Shown piece after piece: positions 53,224-61,989 of a stretch of DNA of 64,000 nt. Each line of letters starts with the position of its first letter. Position 1 is the stretch's first letter. Both the position numbers and the translations under genes were made by a program. The stretch is from Collinsella aerofaciens (GTDB lineage Bacteria > Actinomycetota > Coriobacteriia > Coriobacteriales > Coriobacteriaceae), in contig CAJMHW010000004.1 of the NCBI GenBank assembly GCA_905213325.1, positions 1 through 64,000 on the forward strand. Reading direction: 5' to 3'. The notes beneath the pieces were generated by a model. That model saw only the letters and a list, made by a program, of their open reading frames with translations. It had not been told where the DNA came from and searched no databases.

Positions 53224-55348
53224 GCGTTTCTGGTCTAGACGCGTTTTGACGCGCCGTCCGAGCTGCCATCGCAAGCGAGGCGGCTTTATGGGCCGCGCCG
53301 GTATCGACCTGTTTATCGAAGACGGTGCCTACACCACGCTTTCTTCTGCCGTGGTCATCCTAGTGGTGCTCACGTTGTTGTTTTCGTCGACCGCGGCGAT
53401 ATGGAGCATGTCGCGCGCGGGGGACACCCAGGTGGCGGCCGATAGCGGCGCGCTGGCGGGTGCCAACGTAGTGTCGTCCTATCACACGGCTGCCACGGTG
53501 GTTGATGCGAGCATCTTGAGTCTGGGGCTAGCGGGGTTTGCCACGATCGGGACGGGCCTGGTCGCCATCCTCATCCCGGGTGCCGAACCAGTTGCCGGCA
53601 ATATGGTCGACACCGGGATTGAGATCATTAAAACGCGCAACAAGTTTGCCAAAAGCGCATCGGAAGGCTTGCAGAAAATCGAGACGGCTCTGCCGTATCT
53701 GATTGCCGCGCGTGCCACGCAGGCGGTGTCGGCGCAGGATACCGATAGTGTGACCTATACCGGTACGGCGCTTGCCGTGCCCAGGATGTCCGAGTCGGAT
53801 TTCGTTGCGCTCGAGGGTTCTGAGATCTCGACCGATGCCATTAAAGACACATCGAAAGATCTGGAGCGCGCAGCAGATGAGCTGCAGAAGGCCTCGGAGG
53901 AGACGGCGAAAGCAAAAGAACGCGCCTGGCTTGCGGATTGCGGTGGATCGGTTCCGGCTTCGGTCGGTAGCTGTTCATGCATGTGGGAACGTGCGAGGAG
54001 TTTGGCAAAGCTCTCGGGTGAGCAGAACCCGCATTATGCCTCGAGCATTTCGTGGGAGCCACAGGTGGCGCTCGACCGCGCGAAGACCTACTACCGTCAA
54101 CGCCTGGCAGACGAAAAACCGCAGGGTTCAAGCGTCGAGACGAAGGCGGAGTCGGCGGCGCGCAAGGCGTTTTACACCTATGCGAGTACAGAGGTCAATC
54201 GTGCATATGTAACCGAGGACGAAGATGAAGTCGCTTCCTATATCCCGCTGTTGCCGCGCAACACTGACGAGGTGCGAGCGACGGAACTCTATACCGATAC
54301 GGTGTGGCCAACCAGTGCCATCGATGGCAAGACGTATCTGCATTACGGAACGAGTTGCCCCAACTATAAGAAGGGGGCGCCATGCGGGCTGGCCTCGGTT
54401 GCTGCTTATGACGGGCAGGACAAATGCAATAGATGCCATTTTGGTGTTTCGTCGCTCGGTGCCGTTGCGGCTCCTTCGACTTCTATCGAAAACGGCTTTG
54501 AGTACCACTTTGATCGATTCAAAGAGGCTCTGGAAGACTACGTCGAATGCCGCAACAAAGAACTCGAACTTGAGCGTCAGACCGAGGATGAGGCCGACCG
54601 TGCGGGCAATGCGTTTGACCAGGCCATTAAAGCGCTTTCCGGCGAGCGCCCGCGTATCGCCCCACCTGGCCGCAACGGCGTGGTCGCCTTTGCAGTTTCG
54701 GGTGACATTACCAGCCCCGATCAACTTAACTCCTCGTTTAACGCGGCAGTCAGGCTTGGCGATCGCGGTGCTATCTCTGCCGCGGTGCTGGCGCCCGATG
54801 AGGCGACGGCGCAAAACAACATGCTTTCGCGATTTTTCTCGACATTGAAGGAACGCTCGGGCGGCGTTGCCGTCGTGCTCGACGGCGTCATGGATGTTTG
54901 GGGACGGCTACTCGTGGGATACGGAGACATCCAAGGTTCGGCCGACGAACTTATGGACGAGATGATTAAAGACCTAGGAGGGGGCAGCGGTGCGTTGGGC
55001 TCCATTGCATCGTGGCTCGGCGATACCGTTTCGGCGTCCGTGGCGGCGCTGGGTTTGGAACCGTGCGACTTGCGACTGCGAAAGCCGGTGCTGACCGATT
55101 CCGCAAATGTCATTAAGAGTCCGGGGTCTGACATTGCGGGTCTCTCTCAAGCGCAAGACAAACTGCGAAGTATTCCGTTGGGCGTGACCGATCCCAAGGC
55201 GCTTTGCGAGGCGTTGGAATATCAAGTCGAACGCACCATTAGCGGTACGGTGTTCACACTTGCGGAGATTCCTCTGCCCGGCGGCGGCTCCATCCCGCTC
55301 ACCGTCGATGTCGCCACGCTGGTTGGCGTTCTGGGCGGTGGGTCGTAA
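53195..55348 (+). CDS. Large TadG-like extracytoplasmic protein
   Basis: A 717-residue protein: a basic N-terminus, one membrane helix near 50-70 (SSAVVILVVLTLLFSSTAAI), then DTQVAADSGALAGANVVSSY, as in TadG-like proteins. A second hydrophobic stretch follows near 110-135 (LSLGLAGFATIGTGLVAIL). The remaining about 570 residues are outside the cell, with coiled-coil potential (about 215-245, LERAADELQKASEETAKAKE) and several Cys pairs. GGAGGGAG precedes ATG 53195. No von Willebrand domain was recognised. Confidence 0.7.
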   Translation: MIRGLLHGIKRFWSRRVLTRRPSCHRKRGGFMGRAGIDLFIEDGAYTTLSSAVVILVVLTLLFSSTAAIWSMSRAGDTQVAADSGALAGANVVSSYHTAATVVDASILSLGLAGFATIGTGLVAILIPGAEPVAGNMVDTGIEIIKTRNKFAKSASEGLQKIETALPYLIAARATQAVSAQDTDSVTYTGTALAVPRMSESDFVALEGSEISTDAIKDTSKDLERAADELQKASEETAKAKERAWLADCGGSVPASVGSCSCMWERARSLAKLSGEQNPHYASSISWEPQVALDRAKTYYRQRLADEKPQGSSVETKAESAARKAFYTYASTEVNRAYVTEDEDEVASYIPLLPRNTDEVRATELYTDTVWPTSAIDGKTYLHYGTSCPNYKKGAPCGLASVAAYDGQDKCNRCHFGVSSLGAVAAPSTSIENGFEYHFDRFKEALEDYVECRNKELELERQTEDEADRAGNAFDQAIKALSGERPRIAPPGRNGVVAFAVSGDITSPDQLNSSFNAAVRLGDRGAISAAVLAPDEATAQNNMLSRFFSTLKERSGGVAVVLDGVMDVWGRLLVGYGDIQGSADELMDEMIKDLGGGSGALGSIASWLGDTVSASVAALGLEPCDLRLRKPVLTDSANVIKSPGSDIAGLSQAQDKLRSIPLGVTDPKALCEALEYQVERTISGTVFTLAEIPLPGGGSIPLTVDVATLVGVLGGGS

Positions 55349-55824
55349 TGAGTATCCGCATGCGTCTGCGCGAGGAGCGCGCCCAAGCGACGGTTGAGAT
55401 GGCAGTGGTTACGCCCGTTTTGCTGGTGCTGGCACTCGTCGTGTACAACGTCATGATCTTTGCCAGCGCTGTCGCGCGCTTCGACCGCGTGGTGCCCGAC
55501 ATCGTGTTGGCGCACGCTGTGGCGTCGGAGGGGGAGGGCGACGAAAGCTCTGCCGATGCCTCGGCGACGGTTCAGACTCAAATTCTGAATGCCATGGAAG
55601 GCTATGACTTGCAGATCGAAGTGTCGAGTGAGCAAGGCGCGGAGGCATCGGATGGTGGCCTGCTCTCCCTATCCGGTACGTTTAGGACCTACACCTGCAC
55701 CATGTACTATGAGCCGTGGCCGACTTTTCTCAGCATCGCTGGCGTTTCGCTGGGGGCGCCGACAACGTTGTCGCACGAGCGCGCGGTGACGGTCGATCCA
55801 TGGCGCCCGGGGGTGGTCATGTGA
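55348..55824 (+). CDS. TadE-family pilin-like protein
   Basis: 158 residues with RLREERAQATVEMAVVTPVL as the prepilin-type segment and a soluble C-terminal domain containing a Cys and two Tyr (YTCTMYYEPW). It starts at the TAATG overlap with the preceding stop. Minor pilin or pilus-associated protein. Confidence 0.75.
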   Translation: MSIRMRLREERAQATVEMAVVTPVLLVLALVVYNVMIFASAVARFDRVVPDIVLAHAVASEGEGDESSADASATVQTQILNAMEGYDLQIEVSSEQGAEASDGGLLSLSGTFRTYTCTMYYEPWPTFLSIAGVSLGAPTTLSHERAVTVDPWRPGVVM

Positions 55825-56180
55825 CCGCGGTCTCGTCCTACATCGCCTACGCGCGGGCACTCAACAGGCTGGGTTGGACGCCGGCCGAGTTTGCGGTGGC
55901 GGAGTCGTTTGTCGTGCGACTGCGCGGCATGCTGGGACGGCGTCCGGTTGCCGCCAACGGCCTGCCGCTCGTCATGGCGTTTCCACGCTGCTCTTCGGTC
56001 CATACGTGTTTTATGGCCTATCCCATCGACATCGCCTTCATCAATCGCGACGGCAATATCCTCGCGCGCTACGAAAACGTCCGTCCTTGGCACATGTGTT
56101 CCTGTCCCGGCGCCTGGGCGGTATTGGAACGCCCTTCAATCCTCGCTACACCTCCCGCCCTCCAACAAGCGCCGGCGTAA
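55821..56180 (+). CDS. DUF192 family protein
   Basis: 119 residues. RLRGMLGRRP, CFMAYPIDIAFINRDGNIL and MCSCPGAWAVLE match the DUF192 (COG1430) fold, a small beta protein of unknown function often exported in other bacteria; this copy has no signal peptide. The GTG start at 55821 overlaps the previous stop. The DUF192 core is present, with Cys replacing usual residues near the end. Last gene of the Tad operon. Confidence 0.75.
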   Translation: MTAVSSYIAYARALNRLGWTPAEFAVAESFVVRLRGMLGRRPVAANGLPLVMAFPRCSSVHTCFMAYPIDIAFINRDGNILARYENVRPWHMCSCPGAWAVLERPSILATPPALQQAPA

Positions 56181-56239
56181 GAGATTGACGACGGCGGACT
56201 TTCGTCATACGAAATTGGGTAAGATGGAGGAGAAGATGC

Positions 56240-56507
56240 ATGGATGTTGAGATCCATCCGAACGCCAAAAAAACACTTGACGGAAAAGCAGGTGCTTGGT
56301 GCCTGGTTCGCGGTTACTGAGTGCATTCGCCGCGAGTCGGAGGACGAGCCGCCGAGATGGCTTGCCATTGGATGGCTTCCAGATGGTCGAAGTGTGGAAC
56401 TTGTTGCGGTCGAACTAATTCGTGGATGGCTCATTATTCATGCCCCGTCTCCGGTTCAGAAGAAATTCTGGCAAGAGATCGAGCGAGCTCGGCAGAGGGG
56501 TCGATGA
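56240..56507 (+). pseudogene. Toxin-like gene disrupted at a seven-A run
   Basis: GGAGGAGA (56227-56234) points to ATG 56240, whose frame gives MDVEIHPNAKK and then runs out of frame to a stop after 26 codons. After the A7 run (56267-56273) another frame continues HLTEKQVLGAWFAVTECIRR and ends at 56507. Removing one A joins them into a protein of about 88 residues. A second ATG (56244) in the downstream frame could still allow translation with an altered first ten residues. It precedes a ribbon-helix-helix-type protein, like a toxin-antitoxin pair; the family is not certain. Confidence 0.6.
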
Positions 56508-56791
56508 TGGGCAAGACGTATACGGCCGCTAATGGTCAGGTTGTAACGGATGAAATGATTGACGCGTGGTGTGAGTCGTACGAGCGCGGAGAGTTTCCGG
56601 ATGGCGAACACACCGTTGGTGGAATCGTGCGTGGACGGCCCCCGCTCTCAGGTGAGGGGACGGCAACGCTGTCGGTCAAGATTCCTCTGGGAATGAAGGA
56701 GGCCATTCGTCGACGGGCGGCTGCCGAGGGGATGACGCCAAGTGAGTTTGCCCGTGCGGCTCTGAGTGAAAAACTTCTTGCTGCCGGCTGA
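56504..56791 (+). CDS. Ribbon-helix-helix antitoxin-like protein
   Basis: 95 residues (ATG 56504, overlapping the upstream stop; ATG 56507 equally possible; AGAGGGG upstream). The C-terminal half TATLSVKIPLGMKEAIRRRA and MTPSEFARAALSEKLL is a CopG/Arc-like ribbon-helix-helix. The N-terminal half is acidic (DEMIDAWCESYERGEFPDGE) and could bind a toxin. Likely an antitoxin and autorepressor. Confidence 0.7.
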   Translation: MMGKTYTAANGQVVTDEMIDAWCESYERGEFPDGEHTVGGIVRGRPPLSGEGTATLSVKIPLGMKEAIRRRAAAEGMTPSEFARAALSEKLLAAG

Positions 56792-56854
56792 TGCCTCTGA
56801 CGTGCCGATTTATAGAACCGAGGCTGTGCTCAAAAACTTTTTTAAAATTCTCGG

Positions 56855-56882
56855 TTGACCGGAACGCGTCCTTGGTTATACT
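56855..56882 (+). promoter_or_regulatory. Promoter of tRNA-Phe
   Basis: TTGACC (56855-56860), 16 nt, TATACT (56877-56882). A GCCTTG/CAAGGC mini-hairpin (about 56888-56903) lies in the tRNA leader. Confidence 0.75.
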
Positions 56883-56914
56883 AATCAAGCCTTGAAACAA
56901 GGCACACCTCAAAT

Positions 56915-56987
<73 letters not shown>

Positions 56988-57000
56988 CCTTGAATTGACT

Positions 57001-57031
57001 AGGACCTCTGCAAAGGGGTCCTTTTCTTTTA
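57001..57031 (+). terminator. Terminator of tRNA-Phe
   Basis: AGGACC (57001-57006) pairs with GGTCCT (57017-57022), followed by TTTCTTTT. Confidence 0.8.
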
Positions 57032-57044
57032 TCGAGGGCTCTGC

Positions 57045-57230
57045 GGAAATTGCGTCCCGGAATTTGGCTTCAGAGTGGGATGCGTTTTCCGCTTTGATGT
57101 CGCTTGGGAAAGCGCGACCCGGAATCCGGCGTCAGAATGGGACGTGCTTTCCTTTTGCGGCCTTTGGCGGAAACTGCGTCCCAGATCCCGCGCTCAGAAC
57201 GGGATGCGCTTTTCGGCCGCCTACTTCCGG
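57045..57230 (+). repeat. Three tandem 62-nt repeats
   Basis: Units start at 57045, 57107 and 57169, exactly 62 nt apart, each with GGAAA, GCGTCCC or GCGACCC, a middle ending TCAGA, and GGGATGCG or GGGACGTG followed by CTTTTC/TTTTCC. GCGTCCC and GGGATGC within a unit can pair. The rest of the 56988-57403 gap has no gene. Confidence 0.8.
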
Positions 57231-57403
57231 CGCATATGTACATCTCGGCGCGCCATCTCGGGCCCGCCCAGATATTCCTCCCGCTTTTGCGCCACTTTAC
57301 AGACCGTTCGGTCGTCTGTCCGCACGCGCGGGTATACTCAAAACGATACTTTTCCTGTGCAATACGATGCAGGCTCAGCCTGCACGATCCGAAGGGGGCA
57401 GTG

Positions 57404-58465
57404 ATGGAGAGGATACTCGGCGTTAATCTCTCTGGCTGGTTTATTCCCGAGCCTTGGGTGACCCCGTCGCTATACGCGGCGACCGGTGCATCCAACGCGG
57501 CCGAGCTGCAGGAGGCCATGGGCACCGCCGCCTATAACGAGCGCATGCGCCGTCATTACGAGACGTTTGTGAGCGAGGACGATTTCCGCCGCATGGCGCA
57601 GATTGGCCTCAATGCCGTGCGTCTGCCGGTACCCTGGTATGCCTTTGGCTCGCAGGGGTCCGATGCGTCCTACATCTCGGTTGTCGACTACATCGACCGT
57701 GCAATTGAGTGGGCTGCCAAGTACGACATCCGCGTGCTGCTTGATCTAGCAACTGTGCCCGGTGGCCAGGGCGATTCCAACGATTCGCCCGCCACGCCGG
57801 AGGCTGTTGCCGAGTGGCATTCGTCCACCAACGGTCGTCATGTCGCACTCGACGTGCTCGAGCGCCTGGCCGATCGCTACGGCGAGGCCGAGAGCCTGCT
57901 GGGCATTGAGCTGCTGGATACGCCGCAGATGAGTGTCCGCAAGAGCCTCTTCACCATGACGGATGGCATTCCTGCGCACTACCTGCGCAACTTCTATCGC
58001 GATGCCTATGAGCTCGTCCGTTCGTATATGCCCGAGGATAAGATCGTCGTCTTTTCGTCTTCGGGACATCCCAGCGAGTGGAAGCATTTTATGCGCGGCG
58101 CTAAGTACAAGAACGTCTACATGGACCTTCACCTGTACCATTACCGCGACGAGTATGCGCTCGATATCACGAGCCCCCGCGGGCTGACGACGGCGATTTC
58201 GCGTAACAAGCGCGAGCTTAAAGAAGCGATTTCGACTGGGTTCCCCGTGCTGGTGGGCGAATGGTCGGGCGCGGCGATCTTTGCCAACTCGTCGGTTACG
58301 CCCGAGGGCCGCAATGCCTACGAGCGCGTGTTTATCGCCAACCAACTGGCTTCGTTTGCACCGGCTGCCGGTTGGTTCTTCCAAACGTGGAAGACCGAGA
58401 AGCGCATTGCAGCATGGGACGCCCGCGCGGCGCTCGGTACGCTCGAGCGTGGCATGATTGAATAG
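57404..58465 (+). CDS. Glycoside hydrolase family 5-like protein, active site degenerate
   Basis: A 353-residue (beta/alpha)8 protein like GH5 exo-beta-1,3-glucanases: GVNLSGWFIPEPW at the start, FRRMAQIGLNAVRLPVPWYA, DLHLYHYRDEYA and nucleophile Glu286 in VLVGEWSGA. The acid/base motif Asn-Glu-Pro is replaced by Asp172-Thr173-Pro174 (GIELLDTPQM), and the usual His of the LDLH-xx-PG-x-Q loop is Ala (LDLATVPGGQG). No signal peptide, so cytoplasmic. Either it is catalytically inactive or it uses another mechanism. ATG 57404 follows GAAGGGGG. It is 6 nt before rsmI. Confidence 0.78.
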   Translation: MERILGVNLSGWFIPEPWVTPSLYAATGASNAAELQEAMGTAAYNERMRRHYETFVSEDDFRRMAQIGLNAVRLPVPWYAFGSQGSDASYISVVDYIDRAIEWAAKYDIRVLLDLATVPGGQGDSNDSPATPEAVAEWHSSTNGRHVALDVLERLADRYGEAESLLGIELLDTPQMSVRKSLFTMTDGIPAHYLRNFYRDAYELVRSYMPEDKIVVFSSSGHPSEWKHFMRGAKYKNVYMDLHLYHYRDEYALDITSPRGLTTAISRNKRELKEAISTGFPVLVGEWSGAAIFANSSVTPEGRNAYERVFIANQLASFAPAAGWFFQTWKTEKRIAAWDARAALGTLERGMIE

Positions 58466-58471
58466 GTTGAT

Positions 58472-59350
58472 ATGACGCAAAACAGCGCCCATACGGGCAA
58501 ACTCTATGTGGTCGGCACGCCCATCGGCAACCTGGGCGACCTGTCCCCGCGCGTTGGCGAGGCGTTTGCCGCCGCCGATGCCATCTGCTGCGAAGACACG
58601 CGTGTGACGTCAAAGCTGCTGATGCATCTGGGCATTTCCAAGCCGCTTGTCCGTTGCGACGAGAATGTGATCGCCAGCCGCGCCGCCGGCCTGGTCGACC
58701 GTCTGCTGGCGGGGGAGACCCTCGCCTTTGCCTCGGACGCCGGCATGCCGAGCGTGTCCGATCCCGGCCAGGCGCTGGTCGAGGCGGCACGTGAGGCCGA
58801 TGTGCCCGTCGAAGTTATTCCCGGGCCCTCCGCTTGCGTCACGGCGCTCGTTTCGTCCGGCATTCCCTGTGAGCATTTTTTCTTTGAGGGCTTTTTGGGC
58901 CGAAAGCACGGCGACCGCGTGCGTCGTTTGCAGCGCCTTGCCGTGGTTCCCGGCGCACTCATCTTCTACGAGTCTCCACATCGCATCGTGGCGACGCTCG
59001 AGGCCGTGGCAGAGGTTTTTCCCCAGCGTGAGGTTGCCGTCTGCCGCGAGCTCACCAAGCTGCACGAGGAAGTCTTGCGCGGGCCCGCTGCCCAGCTTGC
59101 TGAGGAGCTGCGTGCTCGCGGCGAGGTAAAGGGCGAGATTGCGCTGGTCATCGCGCCGCCGAGCGAGGATGAGGAGGCCGGTATCGTGCCGGTTGGCGCC
59201 GCGGCAGCGGATCCCGACGAGGCCCTGCGCGAGGATATCCGCGCCGCGCTCGAGGAGGGGGAGCCCGCGTCTGCGGTGGCCAAGCGCCTGTCTCAGAAGT
59301 ATTCGCGCCGCAAGCGCGATGTCTATGCCATGGTGCTCGATATGCAATAG
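58472..59350 (+). CDS. rsmI: 16S rRNA 2'-O-ribose methyltransferase RsmI
   Basis: A 292-residue SAM-dependent enzyme that methylates C1402 of 16S rRNA. The family blocks LYVVGTPIGNLGDLSPR, CEDTRVTSKLLMHLG, SDAGMPSVSDPG, VIPGPSACVTAL and FYESPHR are all present, followed by a C-terminal helical extension (KRLSQKYSRRKRDVYAM). GTTGAT spacing to the previous gene is short, so it may be read through from the GH5-like gene. Confidence 0.95.
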   Translation: MTQNSAHTGKLYVVGTPIGNLGDLSPRVGEAFAAADAICCEDTRVTSKLLMHLGISKPLVRCDENVIASRAAGLVDRLLAGETLAFASDAGMPSVSDPGQALVEAAREADVPVEVIPGPSACVTALVSSGIPCEHFFFEGFLGRKHGDRVRRLQRLAVVPGALIFYESPHRIVATLEAVAEVFPQREVAVCRELTKLHEEVLRGPAAQLAEELRARGEVKGEIALVIAPPSEDEEAGIVPVGAAAADPDEALREDIRAALEEGEPASAVAKRLSQKYSRRKRDVYAMVLDMQ

Positions 59351-59419
59351 ATGGAGGATATCCAGCCCTTGCGCTAGAATCATCCTCTGTATGCAACGTT
59401 TTTCTGGAGGACAAACCCC

Positions 59420-61021
59420 ATGGATCAAAGCAAGCCTTCGTTCTTTATCACGACGCCCATCTACTACGTCAACGCCGATCCGCACCTGGGCACGGCTTAT
59501 TCCACCATCATCGCCGACGTTCAGGCTCGCTATCGCCGCTCCGCCGGCTATAACGTCAAGTTCCTGACCGGCATGGACGAGCACGGCGAGAAGGTCGCCG
59601 AGGCCGCAGCCAAGCACAACATGACGCCTCAGGAGTGGACCGACAGCCAGGCTCCGCACTTCAAGGAGCTTTGGAACAAGCTCGAGATCTCCAACGACGA
59701 CTTCATCCGCACCACCGAGCCGCGCCAGCATCATGCCGTGCAGTACCTGTGGGAGCGCATGAAGGAGTCCGGTTACCTGTATAAGGGCAGCTACGACGGC
59801 TGGTATTGCGTGCCTGATGAGACCTACTTCACCGATACACAGGTCCAGAAGGGCGACGAGGAGTACGGCAGCGTCGGCCAGCACCTGTGCCCCGACTGCC
59901 ACCGTCCGCTTGAGCGCGTGCAGGAGGAGTCCTACTTCTTCAAGCTTTCCGCTTTCCAGGACAAGCTGCTCAAGCTCTATGACGAGCACCCCGACTTTGT
60001 CGAGCCTGCGTTCCGCATGAACGAGGTTCGCAGCTTTGTCGAGGGCGGCCTTAATGACCTTTCCGTGAGCCGTACGAGCTTCGACTGGGGCATCCAGGTT
60101 CCGTTTGACGAGGGCCATGTGACCTATGTATGGTTCGACGCGCTGCTCAACTATATGACGGCCGTCGGCTACGGTGTCGACACCGACGAGGCGCGTGCCG
60201 AGCTGGCCTATCGCTGGCCCGCGCAGTTCCACATCGTGGGTAAGGACATCATTCGCTTCCACTGCGTCATTTGGCCCGCCATGCTCATGGCCATCGGCGA
60301 GGCCCTGCCCGAGCACGTCTTTGCCCACGGCTTCCTGACCGTGCGCAATGCCGAGACTGGCAAGGCCGAGAAGATGTCCAAGAGCCGCGGCAACGCCATC
60401 GCTCCGCAGGACGTTATCGACATGCTGGGCGTCGAGGGCTATCGCTACTACTTCATGACCGACGTGGTTCCCGGCACCGACGGCGCCATCAGCTTCGATC
60501 GCATGGAGCAGGTCTACAACGCTGACCTGGCCAACAGCTGGGGCAACCTCATCTCGCGTTCGCTCAACATGAGCGGCAAGTACTTTGACGGTTGCGCGCC
60601 TGCCAAGCCCGCGTCGTTCGATACGTTTGACAACCCTCTGGCAAAGATCGCCGACGGTCTGGTTGAGCGCTACATGGCCAAGATGGACGTGCTCGATTAC
60701 GGCGGAGCCAAGGATGAGGTCATGGAGCTCATCCATGCTGCCAACCACTACATCGAGGACTTCGAGCCCTGGGCGCTTGCCAAGGACGAGGCCAAGGCTG
60801 ACGAGCTGGCGTTTGTGATCTACAACCTGCTCGAGGCCATCCGCATTGCCGCTCACCTGCTGATGCCGCTCATGCCTCAGACTTCCGTCGAGGCCCTGCG
60901 TCGCCTGTCCTGTGAGAACGAGGCCGCGACCGACGACCTCAAGGGCATTTGCGCTTGGGGCCTGCTTGCTGGTGGTCAGCCCGTCGAGAAGGGTGAGCCG
61001 CTGTTCCCGCGTCTGGGCTAA
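59420..61021 (+). CDS. metG: Methionyl-tRNA synthetase
   Basis: A 533-residue class I synthetase. The HIGH-like motif is DPHLGTAYS, KMSKS lies in KAEKMSKSRGN, and the connective domain has one Cys pair (CPDC) in place of a full double zinc knuckle. FLTGMDEHGEKV and RFHCVIWPAML are typical. It lacks the C-terminal dimerisation EMAP domain found in longer forms. TGGAGGAC precedes the ATG. Confidence 0.95.
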   Translation: MDQSKPSFFITTPIYYVNADPHLGTAYSTIIADVQARYRRSAGYNVKFLTGMDEHGEKVAEAAAKHNMTPQEWTDSQAPHFKELWNKLEISNDDFIRTTEPRQHHAVQYLWERMKESGYLYKGSYDGWYCVPDETYFTDTQVQKGDEEYGSVGQHLCPDCHRPLERVQEESYFFKLSAFQDKLLKLYDEHPDFVEPAFRMNEVRSFVEGGLNDLSVSRTSFDWGIQVPFDEGHVTYVWFDALLNYMTAVGYGVDTDEARAELAYRWPAQFHIVGKDIIRFHCVIWPAMLMAIGEALPEHVFAHGFLTVRNAETGKAEKMSKSRGNAIAPQDVIDMLGVEGYRYYFMTDVVPGTDGAISFDRMEQVYNADLANSWGNLISRSLNMSGKYFDGCAPAKPASFDTFDNPLAKIADGLVERYMAKMDVLDYGGAKDEVMELIHAANHYIEDFEPWALAKDEAKADELAFVIYNLLEAIRIAAHLLMPLMPQTSVEALRRLSCENEAATDDLKGICAWGLLAGGQPVEKGEPLFPRLG

Positions 61022-61060
61022 GACGTAGCGCGCCATATCGGCAATTTGCTGTTTAGATGT

Positions 61061-61096
61061 AAGGGCATGGCCGCAACGGTCCATGCCCTTTCGTTT
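61061..61096 (+). terminator. Terminator of metG
   Basis: AAGGGCATGG (61061-61070) and CCATGCCCTT (61081-61090) pair perfectly, followed by TCGTTT. Confidence 0.85.
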
Positions 61097-61128
61097 CAAG
61101 ACGCCGCCATCATGCTAAGGAGGCAACT

Positions 61129-61989
61129 ATGACAACTTCGCCTTTGGCAAACCCCACGGCAACAAGGGAGCTGCTGGAGGAGTTTGGCCTTGCGACCAAG
61201 CATCGCCTGGGCCAGAACTTCCTGATCGACAACCATGTGATTGAGCGCATCTGCGAGCTTGCCGAGCTCACGGGCGATGAGCGCGTGCTCGAGGTTGGCC
61301 CGGGCGTTGGTACGCTCACGCTTGCGCTGCTGCAGGAGGCGGCGTGCGTCACGTCGATCGAGGCCGACCCCGAGCTCGAGCCGGTGCTCGACGCCCATGC
61401 CGCCGACTATGCCAACTTCCGCTTTATCATGGGCGACGCGCTTAAGGTGGGCCCGGAGCAGATTGAGCAGGCCGCCGGCGGCGAGCCCACGGTATTTGTC
61501 GCGAACTTGCCCTATAACGTGGCGGCGACGATCATTTTGCAATTTTTCCAGACGATGCCGGCGCTCAAGCGTGCCGTCGTCATGGTGCAAAAGGAGGTTG
61601 CCGATCGCATTGCCGCAGTGCCGGGCAACAAGACCTATGGCGGCTATACGGCAAAGCTCGGCCTGTATGCGCAGGTGACGGGTCGCTTTGAGGTGCCGCC
61701 GCGTTGCTTTATGCCAGCGCCGCACGTGGACTCGGCCGTCGTGCGTATCGACCGTGTTGACGGCGTGGTGCCCGAGGGGCTCGATCGCGAGTTCGTGGCT
61801 CGTGTGATCGACGCTGCATTTGCTCAGCGGCGCAAGACCATCCGAAATTCCATGAGCGCCAACGGTTTTGCCAAGGACGTGCTCGATGCCGCTTTTGAGG
61901 TTTGCGGTATCGCACCCACCACGCGCGCCGAGACGCTCGATGTTGCCGACTTTGTCCGTCTGGCCCGGGAGCTAATCCATGACGCCTAA
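61129..61989 (+). CDS. rsmA: 16S rRNA adenine N6,N6-dimethyltransferase
   Basis: A 286-residue KsgA enzyme that dimethylates A1518 and A1519 of 16S rRNA. Blocks: KHRLGQNFLIDNHVIERI, SAM motif VLEVGPGVGTLTLAL, catalytic VANLPYNVAATIILQF, MVQKEVADRI and FMPAPHVDSAVVRI. AAGGAGG precedes the ATG. It overlaps tatD by 11 nt. Confidence 0.96.
   Translation: MTTSPLANPTATRELLEEFGLATKHRLGQNFLIDNHVIERICELAELTGDERVLEVGPGVGTLTLALLQEAACVTSIEADPELEPVLDAHAADYANFRFIMGDALKVGPEQIEQAAGGEPTVFVANLPYNVAATIILQFFQTMPALKRAVVMVQKEVADRIAAVPGNKTYGGYTAKLGLYAQVTGRFEVPPRCFMPAPHVDSAVVRIDRVDGVVPEGLDREFVARVIDAAFAQRRKTIRNSMSANGFAKDVLDAAFEVCGIAPTTRAETLDVADFVRLARELIHDA

Noticed and set aside
57045..57230. CRISPR array
   Set aside because: Units are contiguous 62-nt tandem copies that diverge along their length, with no constant repeat plus unique spacer pattern.
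58610..61099. Long minus-strand frame across rsmI and metG
   Set aside because: Both plus-strand genes are intact conserved enzymes; the opposite frame is open only because of GC bias.
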